64,000 nt of DNA from Actinomycetales bacterium (GCA_015655375.1 JAATFD010000018.1:1-64000); one strand, 5' to 3'. Positions 18,777 through 28,522 are shown, counted from the stretch's first letter. Translations and numbers: made by a program. Notes: generated from the letters alone by a model not told the origin.

Positions 18777-19330
18777 TCGAGTTCGAGGTCGACGACGCCG
18801 AGCAGACCCGCGCGATCGGACGCGCCCTGGCGTCCCACCTGCGCGCGGGGGATCTGGTGATGCTCCACGGCGAACTTGGCGCGGGCAAGACGACACTCGC
18901 CCAGGGGATCGGCCAGGGCCTGCACGTGCGAGGCCGGGTCTCCTCCCCGACATTCATCGTGGCGCGTGTCCACCCGTCCCTGATCGGCGGGCCGGACCTC
19001 ATCCACGCCGACGCCTACCGGATCACTGATCTCGACGACCTCGAGACGCTTGATCTGGACTCGACGCTCGCGGGTTCCGTGACGCTCGTCGAGTGGGGAG
19101 AAGGCAAGACGGAGGCGTTGTCCGACCAGCGCCTCGAGATCGACGTCGATCGCCCCCACGGTGGCGAGGCAGACCACGAGGACGGAGTCATCGACCTCGA
19201 ACACATGGACGATGGCCATCGCGTCGTCGTTCTTCATCCCTTCGGCACCCGCTGGGACGGCGAGTTCGCGCATCTGGGCGACGAGGTCGTCGCGCTCACA
19301 GCCGAGGCCGCTACCCCAACGGACGAGTAG
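18773..19330 (+). CDS. tsaE: tRNA threonylcarbamoyladenosine synthesis ATPase TsaE
   Basis: TsaE is the ATPase that, with TsaB and TsaD, places the threonylcarbamoyl group on A37 of ANN-decoding tRNAs. The Walker A motif GELGAGKTT is at residues 33-41, followed by GRVSSPTFIVARV, HADAYRI and TLVEWGEGK. The 185 residues include a C-terminal part of about 40 residues beyond the core. It overlaps alr by four bases. Its TAG stop is part of the TAGGAT box that likely drives tsaB. Confidence 0.94.
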   Translation: MIEFEVDDAEQTRAIGRALASHLRAGDLVMLHGELGAGKTTLAQGIGQGLHVRGRVSSPTFIVARVHPSLIGGPDLIHADAYRITDLDDLETLDLDSTLAGSVTLVEWGEGKTEALSDQRLEIDVDRPHGGEADHEDGVIDLEHMDDGHRVVVLHPFGTRWDGEFAHLGDEVVALTAEAATPTDE

Positions 19331-19333
19331 GAT
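19328..19333 (+). promoter_or_regulatory. -10 box of a possible leaderless promoter for tsaB
   Basis: TAGGAT overlaps the tsaE stop codon and is followed by eight bases and the GTG start at 19342. It may give tsaB a second, internal promoter. Confidence 0.45.
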
Positions 19334-19341
19334 TTCGAGCC

Positions 19342-20037
19342 GTGATCGCACTCTGCCTCGACACCTCCCAGACGACGACGGTCGCGCTCGTGCGCGACGG
19401 GGAGGTCCTTGCCCGCGCGAGTGCCGATTCCCCCCGACGCCATGCCGAGTCCATCACTCCGCTCGTTCGGGAGGTCCTCGACCGGGCCGGGATTCCCCGC
19501 CCCCTGACCGCCAGTGGACTCGATGTGGTGCTGGTCGGGACCGGTCCTGCTCCCTACACGGGACTACGCGCCGGGCTCGTCTCGGCGCGCGTGCTCGCGC
19601 GGGCGGCCGGAGTCCCCGTGTATGGCGTCTCGAGCCTTGACGTCATCGCCCGTCAGGCGCTGGATCTTCTCTCCCCCCATGTCGAGGTCGTCGTCGCCAC
19701 GGATGCTCGGCGCAAGGAGCTGTATTGGGCGCATTATCGGGCGGAAGGCCCCGACGACGTCTCCCTGCTGTGTGGGCCCGAGGTCGGTGGCCCGCAGCGA
19801 CTGGCCAACTCCCTGCGTGATTCGGAGGCTCTGATCGTCTCCTGCGCGCCGCTGCCCGAGCAGACACTGGAGGCCCTCCAGCAGGCACCGATCGGTCCGA
19901 TTGCTCCTCTCGATCCAGCCGTTCTCGTCCGTCTGGTCGCCGCCAGGCTTGCCCGGGGCGAAAAAGACCGCCTGGGAACGGAGCCCCTCTACCTGCGCCG
20001 TCCAGACATCCAGGGCGAGCCCGTCCGAGCGCTGTGA
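19342..20037 (+). CDS. tsaB: tRNA threonylcarbamoyladenosine synthesis protein TsaB
   Basis: TsaB is the inactive partner that forms a complex with TsaD. The 231-residue product begins at GTG 19342 (IALCLDTSQTTTVALVRDG); the frame is open for 83 codons upstream, but that part is antisense-like and overlaps tsaE. Typical segments are RRHAESITPLV, GTGPAPYTGLRAGLVSARVLA and DARRKELYWAHY. It overlaps rimI by four bases (GTGA). Confidence 0.93.
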   Translation: MIALCLDTSQTTTVALVRDGEVLARASADSPRRHAESITPLVREVLDRAGIPRPLTASGLDVVLVGTGPAPYTGLRAGLVSARVLARAAGVPVYGVSSLDVIARQALDLLSPHVEVVVATDARRKELYWAHYRAEGPDDVSLLCGPEVGGPQRLANSLRDSEALIVSCAPLPEQTLEALQQAPIGPIAPLDPAVLVRLVAARLARGEKDRLGTEPLYLRRPDIQGEPVRAL

Positions 20038-20534
20038 CCGGCCTGGTTCCCAGCGATTCTGAACGACTGATTCTGCGCAGGCTCGGGGTCGGGGATATCG
20101 ACCTCGTCACCGCACTTGAAGCCGAGATCTTCGCGGAGGATCCCTGGACCAGCGCAATGGTTGGGGAAGAATTGCGGGCGCCGGGGCGCCACTACGTTGC
20201 GGCTCTGCTCGACGACACCGTCGTTGGCTATGCGGGGATTGCGATCGGATCGGATGCCGATGTTATGACGATCGGCGTGCGCATGTCGGCCCGGGGTCGC
20301 GGTGTCGGCACGTTTCTGCTCGCTGAGCTTCTGCGCGCGGCCCGCGAGGCCGGCGCACAGAGGGTCTTTCTTGAGGTGCGTGCCTCGAACGGATCGGCGA
20401 TCGGTCTGTACGCACGGGCGGGTTTCACCCGGATCGGACGGGTGCGCCGCTATTTCCGCAATCCTGTCGAGGATGCGGTGACGATGCGCGCGGATCTGCG
20501 CCGTGAGTCCGCACGGCCAGGTCACTCCCTGTGA
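20034..20534 (+). CDS. rimI: Ribosomal protein S18 alanine N-acetyltransferase
   Basis: A 166-residue GNAT acetyltransferase. The acetyl-CoA loop is MSARGRGVGTFLL, followed by LEVRASNGSAIGLYARAGFTRIGRVRRYFR, which matches RimI closely. The start is GTG 20034, overlapping tsaB. The alr-tsaE-tsaB-rimI-tsaD order is standard in high-GC Gram-positives, but here the sdh operon and a small gene have come between rimI and tsaD. Confidence 0.9.
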   Translation: MTGLVPSDSERLILRRLGVGDIDLVTALEAEIFAEDPWTSAMVGEELRAPGRHYVAALLDDTVVGYAGIAIGSDADVMTIGVRMSARGRGVGTFLLAELLRAAREAGAQRVFLEVRASNGSAIGLYARAGFTRIGRVRRYFRNPVEDAVTMRADLRRESARPGHSL

Positions 20535-20539
20535 TGCAT

Positions 20540-20554
20540 TCACCAAATTGGTGA
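20540..20554. promoter_or_regulatory. 15-base inverted repeat after rimI
   Basis: TCACCAA-A-TTGGTGA is a perfect odd-centred inverted repeat six bases after the rimI stop and about 190 bases before sdhC. It is too short and AT-poor in its arms for a good terminator; a regulator binding site for sdh is possible. Confidence 0.4.
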
Positions 20555-20586
20555 GGACACACTTGCGGAAATGACAGTCGACCAAC

Positions 20587-20617
20587 TGGTCTGGCCATAG
20601 GCCGAATGGTCAGACCA
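20587..20617. promoter_or_regulatory. Pair of FadR/GntR-type operators upstream of sdhCAB
   Basis: TGGTCAGACCA (20607-20617) fits the FadR-subfamily consensus TNGTNNNACNA exactly, and TGGTCTGGCCA (20587-20597) fits with one mismatch. Their centres are 20 bases apart, two helical turns. The same motif appears just upstream of aspA, next to a FadR-type regulator gene. Confidence 0.6.
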
Positions 20618-20725
20618 ATTTTATCCAGGTCCGGTCGAAGGGCCTGCTCATGCGGGAAAACGTGGTCGTGCCCACAGAGTTGATCGATGGGGGTCCCGAG
20701 TCCCACAAGGGGTGCGGGAACGGCC

Positions 20726-20731
20726 GATACT
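20726..20731 (+). promoter_or_regulatory. -10 box of a leaderless promoter for sdhC
   Basis: GATACT lies nine bases before the ATG at 20741, with no ribosome binding site between. Confidence 0.5.
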
Positions 20732-20740
20732 GTGGGCCGC

Positions 20741-21442
20741 ATGGCCACAACCTCCGTCGTGACGAAGAAACGACACGCGTGGACCACCACAGTTTTCATC
20801 AAGCAACTGATGGCGGTCTCGGGGCTGTTCTTCGTCCTCTTCCTTCTTTTTCACTCCTACGGAAACCTCAAGATGTTCCTCGGCCAGGAGGCGTATGACC
20901 ACTATGCCGAGTGGCTCAAGGTTGACGCCTTCTATCCGATCTTCCCCAAGGGTGGGTTCATCTGGGTCTTCCGCGCCGCGATGATCCTCATGCTGATCAT
21001 CCACGTCGCTGCTGCTGCCATCACGTGGAAGCGGTCTCGCCGGGCGCGCCGCTCGCGTTACGTCGTCAAGAAGAACGCCGCTGACTCCTATGCGGCGCGG
21101 ACGATGCGCGTGACCGCGGTTCTCCTGCTGCTGCTCATCATCTTCCACATCCTGCATTTCACGACCGGAACGATCCGGACGGGCTTCATTGCGGACTCGA
21201 CACCCTATGAGCGCATGATTGCCTCCTTCCAGGAACCCTGGGTCGTCATCGTCTACCTCGTGTTCGTCGGTGCGGCCTGCTTGCACGTCGCGCACGGTTT
21301 CTGGTCGGCCTTCCAGTCCCTGGGGTGGGTCCGCGGTGGAACCCGGCAGTTCATGGTCGTTCTCTCCGGGATCATCGGTGGACTGATCTTCGTCATGTTC
21401 ATGGCCCCGCCGCTGGCCATCGCGTTCGGGATCATCGGCTGA
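20741..21442 (+). CDS. sdhC: Succinate dehydrogenase/fumarate reductase cytochrome b subunit
   Basis: The membrane anchor of the complex, which carries heme b and passes electrons between the quinone pool and SdhB. The 233-residue product starts at ATG 20741 ([13 protein letters not shown]); the frame is open for 18 codons upstream. Five membrane segments and histidines inside or next to them ([36 protein letters not shown]) match the single-subunit, di-heme type known from Bacillus and many actinobacteria. No sdhD is present, as expected for this type. First gene of sdhCAB. Confidence 0.92.
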   Translation: MATTSVVTKKRHAWTTTVFIKQLMAVSGLFFVLFLLFHSYGNLKMFLGQEAYDHYAEWLKVDAFYPIFPKGGFIWVFRAAMILMLIIHVAAAAITWKRSRRARRSRYVVKKNAADSYAARTMRVTAVLLLLLIIFHILHFTTGTIRTGFIADSTPYERMIASFQEPWVVIVYLVFVGAACLHVAHGFWSAFQSLGWVRGGTRQFMVVLSGIIGGLIFVMFMAPPLAIAFGIIG

Positions 21443-21459
21443 GGAAGGCATCGAAAACA

Positions 21460-23439
21460 ATGTCAGACACACTCATCAAGGGTCTCTACCGCGAGGGCGA
21501 TCCCATCGCGGACACGAAGGCTCCTCTGGACGTGCCGCTGTCCCAGTGCTGGGAGCAGCGCAAGTTCAGTGCCTCCCTCGTCAACCCCGCGAATCGCCGC
21601 AAGCTCAGGATCCTCATTGTTGGGACCGGCCTCGCCGGTGGCGCCGCTGCCGCCTCACTGGGAGAAATGGGATACAACGTCGAGGTTTTCTTCTATCAGG
21701 ACTCGGCCCGGCGCGCTCACTCGATCGCCGCCCAGGGTGGAATCAACGCGGCGAAGGACTATCGCAACGACAACGACTCCGTCTACCGGCTCTTTTACGA
21801 TACGGTCAAGGGCGGCGACTATCGTTCCCGGGAGACCAACGTTTATCGACTGGCCGAGGTCAGCTCGAACATCATCGACCAGTGCGTCGCCCAGGGCGTT
21901 CCCTTCGCCCGTGAGTACGGCGGTCTGCTCGACAATCGCTCCTTCGGTGGAGTCCAGGTCTCGCGGACCTTCTACGCACGGGGCCAGACCGGTCAGCAGC
22001 TCCTCATCGGCGCTTACCAGGCTCTGGAACGTCAGGTCGCGGCCGGCACCGTCATCGAGCACTCGCGCCATGAGATGGTCGAGCTGATCATCTCCGACGG
22101 CCGGGCACGTGGTCTCATCGCCCGCAACATGGCCACCGGCGAGCTCGAGACCTACACAGGAGATGCGGTCGTCCTCGCCTCGGGCGGCTACGGCAACGTG
22201 TTCTTCCTGTCGACCAACGCGATGGGATGCAACGCGACTGCGATCTGGCGTGCGCACCGCAAGGGCGCCTACTTCGCGAACCCCTGCTTCACCCAGATCC
22301 ACCCGACCTGCATCCCCCAACACGGAGACCAGCAGTCGAAGCTGACTCTGATGTCGGAGTCTCTGCGTAACGACGGCCGCATCTGGGTGCCGAAGAAGGC
22401 GGAGGACTGCGAGAAGGACCCTCGTCAGATTCCTGAGGAGGATCGCGACTACTACTTGGAGCGGATCTACCCCTCGTTCGGCAATCTGGTGCCACGCGAC
22501 ATCGCCTCGCGCCAGGCGAAGAACATGTGCGACGAGGGGCGTGGCGTCGGCCCGAAGATCGGCGGCGTGGCCCGGGGCGTCTACCTCGACTTCGCCGAGG
22601 CGATCGGGCGGATGGGGGCCGACAAAGTCTCCGAGAAGTACGGCAACCTCTTCGACATGTACGAGCGCATCACGGGGGACAACCCCTATGAGGTCCCGAT
22701 GCGCATCTATCCGGCGGTCCATTACACGATGGGTGGCCTGTGGGTCGACTACGACCTCGAGTCCTCGATCCCGGGGCTCTACGTCGCAGGTGAGGCGAAC
22801 TTCTCCGACCACGGGGCGAACCGGCTGGGTGCCTCGGCGCTCATGCAGGGTCTCTCGGACGGCTATTTCGTCCTGCCCGACACGATCAACGATTACTTGG
22901 CCCATGCCTTCAGCTTCCCGAAGCTCGACGAGTCCTCGCCGGCTGTCGTGGAGGCGAGGACGGCGGCACAGGACAAGATCGATCGGCTGATGGCCGTGAA
23001 CGGGACCCGCTCCGTGGATTCCTTCCACAAGGAACTCGGCAAGATCATGTGGGAGTACTGCGGCATGGAGCGCAATGAGGATGGACTGAGGAAGGCCATC
23101 GGTCTGATCCGCACATTGCGCGCAGACTTCTGGCAGAACGTGCGTGTGCCCGGCAAATCGGTGGGCGAGCTCAACCAGTCGCTCGAGAAAGCGGGCCGTG
23201 TCGCCGACTTCATGGAACTCGGCGAGCTGATGTGCGTGGACGCCCTCCACCGCGCGGAGTCCTGCGGCGGCCACTTCCGGTCGGAGTCGCAGACTCCCGA
23301 AGGCGAGGCCCTGCGCGACGACAAGGACTACCTCTACGTTGCCGCGTGGGAATGGGCCGGTGAGGGACAGCCTCCGGTCCTGCACAAGGAGCCCCTCATC
23401 TACAACAACATCGAGTTGAAGCAGCGGAGCTACAAGTGA
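21460..23439 (+). CDS. sdhA: Succinate dehydrogenase/fumarate reductase flavoprotein subunit
   Basis: The catalytic subunit holding covalent FAD; it oxidises succinate or, in reverse, reduces fumarate. The 659-residue protein has the FAD fold [20 protein letters not shown], the histidine that binds FAD in [22 protein letters not shown], and the active-site region [12 protein letters not shown] with [12 protein letters not shown]. It starts at ATG 21460 with GAGGAAGG upstream. It overlaps sdhB by four bases. The sequence does not decide the preferred direction; a fermentative host with AspA and a Dcu carrier makes fumarate reduction plausible. Confidence 0.96.
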   Translation: MSDTLIKGLYREGDPIADTKAPLDVPLSQCWEQRKFSASLVNPANRRKLRILIVGTGLAGGAAAASLGEMGYNVEVFFYQDSARRAHSIAAQGGINAAKDYRNDNDSVYRLFYDTVKGGDYRSRETNVYRLAEVSSNIIDQCVAQGVPFAREYGGLLDNRSFGGVQVSRTFYARGQTGQQLLIGAYQALERQVAAGTVIEHSRHEMVELIISDGRARGLIARNMATGELETYTGDAVVLASGGYGNVFFLSTNAMGCNATAIWRAHRKGAYFANPCFTQIHPTCIPQHGDQQSKLTLMSESLRNDGRIWVPKKAEDCEKDPRQIPEEDRDYYLERIYPSFGNLVPRDIASRQAKNMCDEGRGVGPKIGGVARGVYLDFAEAIGRMGADKVSEKYGNLFDMYERITGDNPYEVPMRIYPAVHYTMGGLWVDYDLESSIPGLYVAGEANFSDHGANRLGASALMQGLSDGYFVLPDTINDYLAHAFSFPKLDESSPAVVEARTAAQDKIDRLMAVNGTRSVDSFHKELGKIMWEYCGMERNEDGLRKAIGLIRTLRADFWQNVRVPGKSVGELNQSLEKAGRVADFMELGELMCVDALHRAESCGGHFRSESQTPEGEALRDDKDYLYVAAWEWAGEGQPPVLHKEPLIYNNIELKQRSYK

Positions 23440-24179
23440 ACCTGACACTGAGAATCTGGCGCCAGAGCGGTCCCGAGGACCCCGGTGCCATGCACGAGTA
23501 CCAGATCCGTGGGATCTCGGAGGAGTCATCGTTCCTGGAGATGCTCGACGTCCTCAACGAGGAGCTCTTCGCGCGTGGTGAGGAGCCCGTCGCCTTCGAC
23601 TCGGACTGCCGCGAGGGAATCTGCGGCCAGTGCGGTCTTGTCATCAACGGGATCGCGCATGGCCCGCAGGTCACGACGACCTGCCAGCTGCACATGCGCC
23701 ATTTCCACGATGGCGACGTCATCACGATCGAGCCTTGGCGCGCGGAGGCCTTCCCGGTCATCAAGGATCTGGTCGTCAACCGCTCCGCCCTCGACCGGAT
23801 CATCCAGGCTGGCGGATATATCTCGGTGAACACGGGTGCCGCTCCGGACTCGCACGCGACCCCGGTGCCCAAGCAGGACGCGGAGAAGGCCTTCGAGGCC
23901 GCGGCCTGCATCGGGTGCGGCGCGTGTGTGGCGGCGTGCCCGAACGCCTCGGCGATGCTGTTCACCTCGGCGAAGGTCGCGCACCTGCACATGCTGCCTC
24001 AGGGCAAGCCGGAGAACTATCAGCGGGTCGTCTCCATGCTCAACCAGATGGACGAGGAGGGCTTCGGCACCTGCACGAACATCGGTGAGTGTGCAGCTGT
24101 GTGTCCCAAGCAAGTCCCGCTTGATGTCATCGCGACGCTCAACCGGCAGCTCGGCAAGTCAGTGTTCAAGGGAGTCTGA
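23436..24179 (+). CDS. sdhB: Succinate dehydrogenase/fumarate reductase iron-sulfur subunit
   Basis: The electron-transfer subunit between FAD and the cytochrome. In its 247 residues the [2Fe-2S] cysteines are seen in [13 protein letters not shown] with a fourth in TTTCQL, and the two further clusters in [12 protein letters not shown] and [16 protein letters not shown]. It begins with a GTG whose GTGA overlaps the sdhA stop. A hairpin lies 15 bases after its stop. Confidence 0.95.
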   Translation: MNLTLRIWRQSGPEDPGAMHEYQIRGISEESSFLEMLDVLNEELFARGEEPVAFDSDCREGICGQCGLVINGIAHGPQVTTTCQLHMRHFHDGDVITIEPWRAEAFPVIKDLVVNRSALDRIIQAGGYISVNTGAAPDSHATPVPKQDAEKAFEAAACIGCGACVAACPNASAMLFTSAKVAHLHMLPQGKPENYQRVVSMLNQMDEEGFGTCTNIGECAAVCPKQVPLDVIATLNRQLGKSVFKGV

Positions 24180-24194
24180 TTCTCCCTGTATAGG

Positions 24195-24229
24195 CGATCC
24201 CGCTACGGAGGGCAATCGTGGCGGGATCG
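24195..24229 (+). terminator. Hairpin after sdhB
   Basis: CGATCCCGC at 24195-24203 pairs with GCGGGATCG at 24221-24229. The 9-base-pair stem has no T-run, but it is the only structure between sdhB and the next gene. Confidence 0.5.
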
Positions 24230-24301
24230 TCGTGCATGGATCCCCTCGGTACAAGTGGATCCCGGTATAGCGTGAAGCGAATTTGATCCCCAGGAGGACA
24301 C

Positions 24302-24604
24302 ATGAGCGAGAGCCCGGACGTGGTCCGTGCCGGAGCTGCCCGGCAGCAGGACGGCACTGAGACCCGTGGCGCACGATGGTGGATCGGGACAGTCCTCGGT
24401 GTCGTTGGACTGATCGGATTCGCCGTGCTCGGCATCTGGCTGGTGATTGCGGTCTTCTTGGCGCACGGGATGGTGGATCGCCTGTTCCCGTGGCCGATCG
24501 TCTGCCTGGCGGTCGGTGTCATCGGGATGGTGATCGCGGGCGCGCACCGGGTTCGTTCCTCTTCGGAGGACGACGAGCGCATCGAGGGCGCTGCCGCGTC
24601 CTGA
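24302..24604 (+). CDS. Small two-helix membrane protein of unknown function
   Basis: A 100-residue protein with a strong ribosome site (CAGGAGG) before ATG 24302. After about 25 polar residues there are two hydrophobic segments, roughly 27-55 and 62-82, then a short charged tail. No family was recognised. It lies between sdhB and tsaD on the same strand, behind its own possible -10 box (TATAGC near 24267). Confidence 0.65.
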   Translation: MSESPDVVRAGAARQQDGTETRGARWWIGTVLGVVGLIGFAVLGIWLVIAVFLAHGMVDRLFPWPIVCLAVGVIGMVIAGAHRVRSSSEDDERIEGAAAS

Positions 24605-24697
24605 CACCGCTTTCAGCGCACCACAATGCGGCTGTGTACCGTCGCACCATGCGTGGCACTCACCTGGTCCGACTCCTCGTCCGACGTCGGCACGTTC

Positions 24698-24703
24698 TAC
24701 ACT
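24698..24703 (+). promoter_or_regulatory. -10 box of a leaderless promoter for tsaD
   Basis: TACACT is followed by seven bases and the GTG start at 24711, with no ribosome binding site. Confidence 0.6.
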
Positions 24704-24710
24704 TTCTCGG

Positions 24711-25790
24711 GTGAGTGAGCCATTGATCCTCGGCATCGAATCCACCTGCGACGAGACGGGCGTTGCGCTCGTGCGCGGCGACGACCTCTTGGCGGACCGA
24801 ACAGCGACCTCAATGGACCAGTACGCGCGGTACGGCGGGATCATCCCGGAGATCGCCTCACGTGCGCACCTCGAGTCCGTCGTCCCCGCCCTCGACTCCG
24901 TATTGGAGGAGGCCGGGGTCGGCCTTGACGAGGTCGATGCGGTGGCGGTCGCCGCAGGCCCCGGACTGGTCGGTTCGCTGACGGTCGGGATCTGCGCGGC
25001 GAAGGCGCTTGCGACGGCCGTGGACCGTCCGCTCTACGGCGTCAATCATGTCATCGGTCACCTGGCCGTCGACAAGCTGGTCGACGGGGCGTTGCCGGAC
25101 CGATTCATCGGACTGGTCGTGTCGGGCGGACACTCGAACATCTTGCTCGTCGAGGACATCGCCACCGATGTGCGCGAGCTCGGCGGCACCCTCGACGATG
25201 CGGCGGGGGAGGCCTTCGACAAGGTGGGACGTTTGCTGGGTCTGCCCTATCCGGGTGGGCCTCACGTCGATCGGCTCTCTCAGGTCGGCGACGGTGATGC
25301 GATCCGCTTCCCACGTGGCCTGGCCGCAGGCAAGGACAAGGAACGTCATCGCTACGACTTCAGCTTCTCCGGGCTCAAGACCGCCGTCGCCCGCTATGTC
25401 GAGGGCGCCCACGATCGCGGTGAGGATGTCTCGGCCGAGGATGTCTGCGCAGGCTTCTCAGAAGCCGTCAACGATTCGCTGACTGCCAAGGCGGTGCGAG
25501 CCTGCCGGGACACCGGATGCGACACGATCATCATCGGCGGGGGGTTCTCGGCGAACTCACGCCTGCGTGGCTTGATCCGTGAGCGCGCGGAGGCTGCAGG
25601 TCTGACGGTGCGGATGCCCCCGCTGCGCTTCTGCACCGACAACGGGGCCCAGATCGCGGCGCTCGGCTCCGAGCTTGTCCGTGCGGGCGTGGAGCCCTCC
25701 GACTGGGATTTCTCGCCGGACTCCGGGATGCCGCTGACGCAGACATGGATGGCTCCCGCGTCAGCGCTGGTCGACGAGGGCGCGGCCTGA
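24711..25790 (+). CDS. tsaD: tRNA threonylcarbamoyltransferase TsaD
   Basis: TsaD transfers the threonylcarbamoyl group to A37 of tRNA, working with TsaB and TsaE. The 359-residue protein opens with LILGIESTCDETGVALV, has the metal-binding histidines His113 and His117 in NHVIGH, then LVVSGGHSNILL, DAAGEAFDKVGRLLGLPYPGG and CTDNGAQIAALG. GTG 24711 is the natural start. In related genomes it follows rimI directly; here sdhCAB and a small gene separate them. Confidence 0.96.
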   Translation: MSEPLILGIESTCDETGVALVRGDDLLADRTATSMDQYARYGGIIPEIASRAHLESVVPALDSVLEEAGVGLDEVDAVAVAAGPGLVGSLTVGICAAKALATAVDRPLYGVNHVIGHLAVDKLVDGALPDRFIGLVVSGGHSNILLVEDIATDVRELGGTLDDAAGEAFDKVGRLLGLPYPGGPHVDRLSQVGDGDAIRFPRGLAAGKDKERHRYDFSFSGLKTAVARYVEGAHDRGEDVSAEDVCAGFSEAVNDSLTAKAVRACRDTGCDTIIIGGGFSANSRLRGLIRERAEAAGLTVRMPPLRFCTDNGAQIAALGSELVRAGVEPSDWDFSPDSGMPLTQTWMAPASALVDEGAA

Positions 25791-25825
25791 AACACGGAAT
25801 CCGGCCGAAGTCCATTCTCGGAACT

Positions 25826-27049
25826 TCACTCGGAGGTCGCGCGCACCTGCTGGGGCGTTCCATGTGAGGCGCCCTTGACCCGAGAGGGTCGGATTTCCAG
25901 AAACTCGGCGGGGTCCAGAGGCCGATCGGCACGCATCTCGGCGCGGATCAACTCGGCGACGGCATCGAGGGGGTGCGCTTTCGCGTGCTCGGCGACGTAG
26001 CGTTGGCGTTCATAGGAGGCTCCGAGGCGGAGGATCTCCTCGGTCCCGGCCAGCTCCTCCTCGCAACCCAGATCACGCGCGACGGGGGCCAGGGTCTCCA
26101 ACAGCGGTGGCAGGAAGTCACGGATGAACTCCTCGTGGCCCTCCCGGTCCCGGATCAGCTCCGCATCCATGCCGTAGCGGGCCGAACGCCATTTGTTCTC
26201 GGTGACGTACCAATCGGGCAGAGAGGGCACGGGTTGCCCGGCATCGAGGGCCCGTGAGTAGTACTCGACCAAGCAGTGCGTGAGTGCGGCGAAGGCTGCG
26301 ACCTCGTGGATGTTGGTGGCAGCATCGAAGACCCGGTTCTCGACAGTGCCGAGCCGGGGCGAGGGGCGGACATCCCACCGAACCTCGTCGAACCCGGTGA
26401 TGACCCCGGTGCGCGTCATGTCGTCTGTGTAGCTTTCGAGGTCCTCCCAGTGCTCGAACTGACGGGGAATGCCGGCAGTCGGCAGCTGTTGGAAGACCAT
26501 CGCCCGATTCGACGCATATCCGGTGTCAACGCCCGCCCAGAAAGGTGAGGCCGCAGACAGTGCCTGGAGCTCTCCGATGTGGGAAACCAGTGCGGATTGA
26601 AGGGGGAGGACTTTGTCGCGGTTCTCCACTCCCACGTGCACGTGGACGCCGTAGAGCAGCATCTGACGTCCCCAGTATTGGGTGCGCTCCACCAGTTCCG
26701 CGTAACGAGCGGAGTCCGTCACTCGTTGATAGGCCGGGCGAGCAAACGGATGGGTCCCCGCGCTGGCCAGATCAACGCGCAGCGAGTCGGTGATCGGTCG
26801 GAGGAATCCGACAGCTTCACGCAGATCGTCCAGGCACTCCGCGACGCTGGTGCGCGCGCGCGAGGTCACTTCGACGGTGTTGCGGAGCATCTCCCGTTGG
26901 ACGAGGGGGTGGAGTTCGCCGTTGACGGTCGCGCGTTCAATGACGGTGTCGGCGACCTGACGCAGGTCGTTTGAGTCTTGGTCGATGAGCTGGAGTTCCC
27001 ATTCGACGCCGATGGTCGAACGGACGGACGGGGAGAAGAGCAGGGGCAC
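25826..27049 (-). CDS. Glutamate-cysteine ligase family protein (YbdK/EgtA-like)
   Basis: A 407-residue member of the GCS2 family, which joins the glutamate gamma-carboxyl to an amine such as cysteine. The start is GTG 27049, with AGGAGGT seven bases upstream on the minus strand; the frame runs 49 codons further, but those residues are low-complexity. Visible are TIGVEWELQLID (the glutamate-binding strand), SAGTHPFARP, YGVHVHVGVENRD, GYASNRAMVFQQLPTAG and VENRVFDAATN. Whether it makes gamma-glutamylcysteine for ergothioneine or another small thiol cannot be told; no egt gene is nearby. Confidence 0.85.
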   Translation of the reverse strand: MPLLFSPSVRSTIGVEWELQLIDQDSNDLRQVADTVIERATVNGELHPLVQREMLRNTVEVTSRARTSVAECLDDLREAVGFLRPITDSLRVDLASAGTHPFARPAYQRVTDSARYAELVERTQYWGRQMLLYGVHVHVGVENRDKVLPLQSALVSHIGELQALSAASPFWAGVDTGYASNRAMVFQQLPTAGIPRQFEHWEDLESYTDDMTRTGVITGFDEVRWDVRPSPRLGTVENRVFDAATNIHEVAAFAALTHCLVEYYSRALDAGQPVPSLPDWYVTENKWRSARYGMDAELIRDREGHEEFIRDFLPPLLETLAPVARDLGCEEELAGTEEILRLGASYERQRYVAEHAKAHPLDAVAELIRAEMRADRPLDPAEFLEIRPSRVKGASHGTPQQVRATSE

Positions 27050-27214
27050 CTCAGCCACCTCCTGCGGGAGTGCGATCGGGCGAGCGCCCGACGCGGAAAT
27101 GATGCGGGCGCGGGCGCCCGCGGAGCCCCGGGTGGGCGTCCGGGGTCCAGTGTGGCAGCCCTGGGGCGGCCAGGCGCGGGATTGCTCGTCCAGCAAGCCT
27201 GTGACCCCGCGGTT

Positions 27215-28483
27215 TCAGCTGTGCAGCCGTCTGGCGAGGATGGCCCGATGACGACCCTCGACTCGGGTCGCGATGACCACGGCCTCGCCGGACCCCGTGA
27301 GGTGCAATTTCGTTCGGAGGGCTGCGGGATCAATGTCGGCGCCGCGTTTCTTGACTTCGATGCGGCCCACGTCCAGTGGCCGGAGGGCACGATCGATGTC
27401 TTTCACCCGCAGGGGTACGACGTCGAGGACTTCGAAGCGTGCGGCAAAGGGTGTCTCCGCCAGGTCATCGCCGGTCAGCCAGGCCATTCCGGGGGACAAC
27501 AGGTGAGCGCCGACTTCCTCGGCGAGTCGGGCGACCAGGCCGGATCGAATGATGGCTGGGTCAGGTTCGGCGACGATTCGCCCGATCGGTCCGCAGGAGG
27601 CTTGACGCACGCAGTCTTGCGCTCCGACTGTCTGAGGGTCGTCGAGGATGTGTGCGTGGCCGGCGCGCAGGACGAGGGCGGAGCGACCGGGGCCTTCAGG
27701 TGCAAGTGGAGGAGTCCACAGGGCGGCTTCGATGAGGTCGCCATCCACGCTCGTCCATTCGGCGCGGCAGTCGTGGGGGAGGGCCGCGTGAGGAACGCCC
27801 GGTGCCATCTTCACGCCGATGCGCTCCATCGAGGAGCGCCAGGCCAACACGGTGGACAAGGGTGGCGACCACTGTTCAGGGGCTAACGCTCGTGTATTTC
27901 CCCGCGTGCTTCCGGACCGTCTGGCCGGATCTGCGAAGACCGCGTCGACCCCGTCCTCGCGCAGGTCTGAGGGCTCCAAATCGGTGACGTCGCCCAGACG
28001 AACCTCGGCTCCCGGGAAGGATCTCAGGTTGACGGCCGCCGCCGCCGCGGCATCCTCGTCGCGGTCATAGGCAATAACATCCAACCCGAGGCCGGCGATC
28101 GCCAGGGCATCGCCGCCGATCCCGCACCCGAGGTCTGCCACGCGGGTGGCACCCGAGGCGCGGAAACGCTGGGCGTGTCGGGCGGCAACGGGAAGACGCG
28201 TGGCCTGTTCGAGACCGTCGCGCGTGAAGACCATTGCTCGGGCGAATCTGCCGAACTTCTTCTCCGCATGGTCACGCAGATCGAGTTGGGCGAGGACCCC
28301 GGAGGCGACCTCGGGCTCGACACCGGCGAGTCGGAGAACCTCTCCCAACCGCAAAGGGGACAGTGAGGCGCGTTCGGGCAGGGCTTCCATCCGCTCGAGG
28401 AGCTCCCATCCCGGGGAGGAGACGATCGGAGCGAGGAAGGCGGTCACGTCGCCATGGTCCCATGCATGCGGGTGAGGACGCAT
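27215..28483 (-). CDS. SAM-dependent methyltransferase with THUMP-like domain
   Basis: A 422-residue predicted methyltransferase. The SAM-binding motif VADLGCGIGGDALAIAG is followed by VIAYDRDEDA and the motif IV-like segment AVFADPARRSGSTRG; the C-terminal third matches the THUMP-like, RNA-binding part of this actinobacterial family (RPLDVGRIEVKKRGADIDP). An RNA substrate is likely but not shown. ATG 28483 is the first start; GTG 28447 is an alternative 12 codons later. Its 5' end faces the CIRCE element of groES across about 15 bases. Confidence 0.75.
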   Translation of the reverse strand: MRPHPHAWDHGDVTAFLAPIVSSPGWELLERMEALPERASLSPLRLGEVLRLAGVEPEVASGVLAQLDLRDHAEKKFGRFARAMVFTRDGLEQATRLPVAARHAQRFRASGATRVADLGCGIGGDALAIAGLGLDVIAYDRDEDAAAAAAVNLRSFPGAEVRLGDVTDLEPSDLREDGVDAVFADPARRSGSTRGNTRALAPEQWSPPLSTVLAWRSSMERIGVKMAPGVPHAALPHDCRAEWTSVDGDLIEAALWTPPLAPEGPGRSALVLRAGHAHILDDPQTVGAQDCVRQASCGPIGRIVAEPDPAIIRSGLVARLAEEVGAHLLSPGMAWLTGDDLAETPFAARFEVLDVVPLRVKDIDRALRPLDVGRIEVKKRGADIDPAALRTKLHLTGSGEAVVIATRVEGRHRAILARRLHS

Positions 28484-28496
28484 CTCCGCGCGGTTC

Positions 28497-28522
28497 TGGC
28501 ACTCGGCTTGTCAGAGTGCCAA
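28497..28522. promoter_or_regulatory. CIRCE element (HrcA operator) upstream of groES
   Basis: TGGCACTC (28497-28504), nine spacer bases, and GAGTGCCAA (28514-28522) match the CIRCE pattern TTAGCACTC-N9-GAGTGCTAA closely. HrcA would bind here to hold groES down without heat stress. The site lies 14 bases from the divergent methyltransferase start, so it could affect both genes. Confidence 0.88.

Noticed and set aside
21655-23529. 624-codon minus-strand frame opposite sdhA
   Set aside because: Antisense shadow of a conserved flavoprotein gene.
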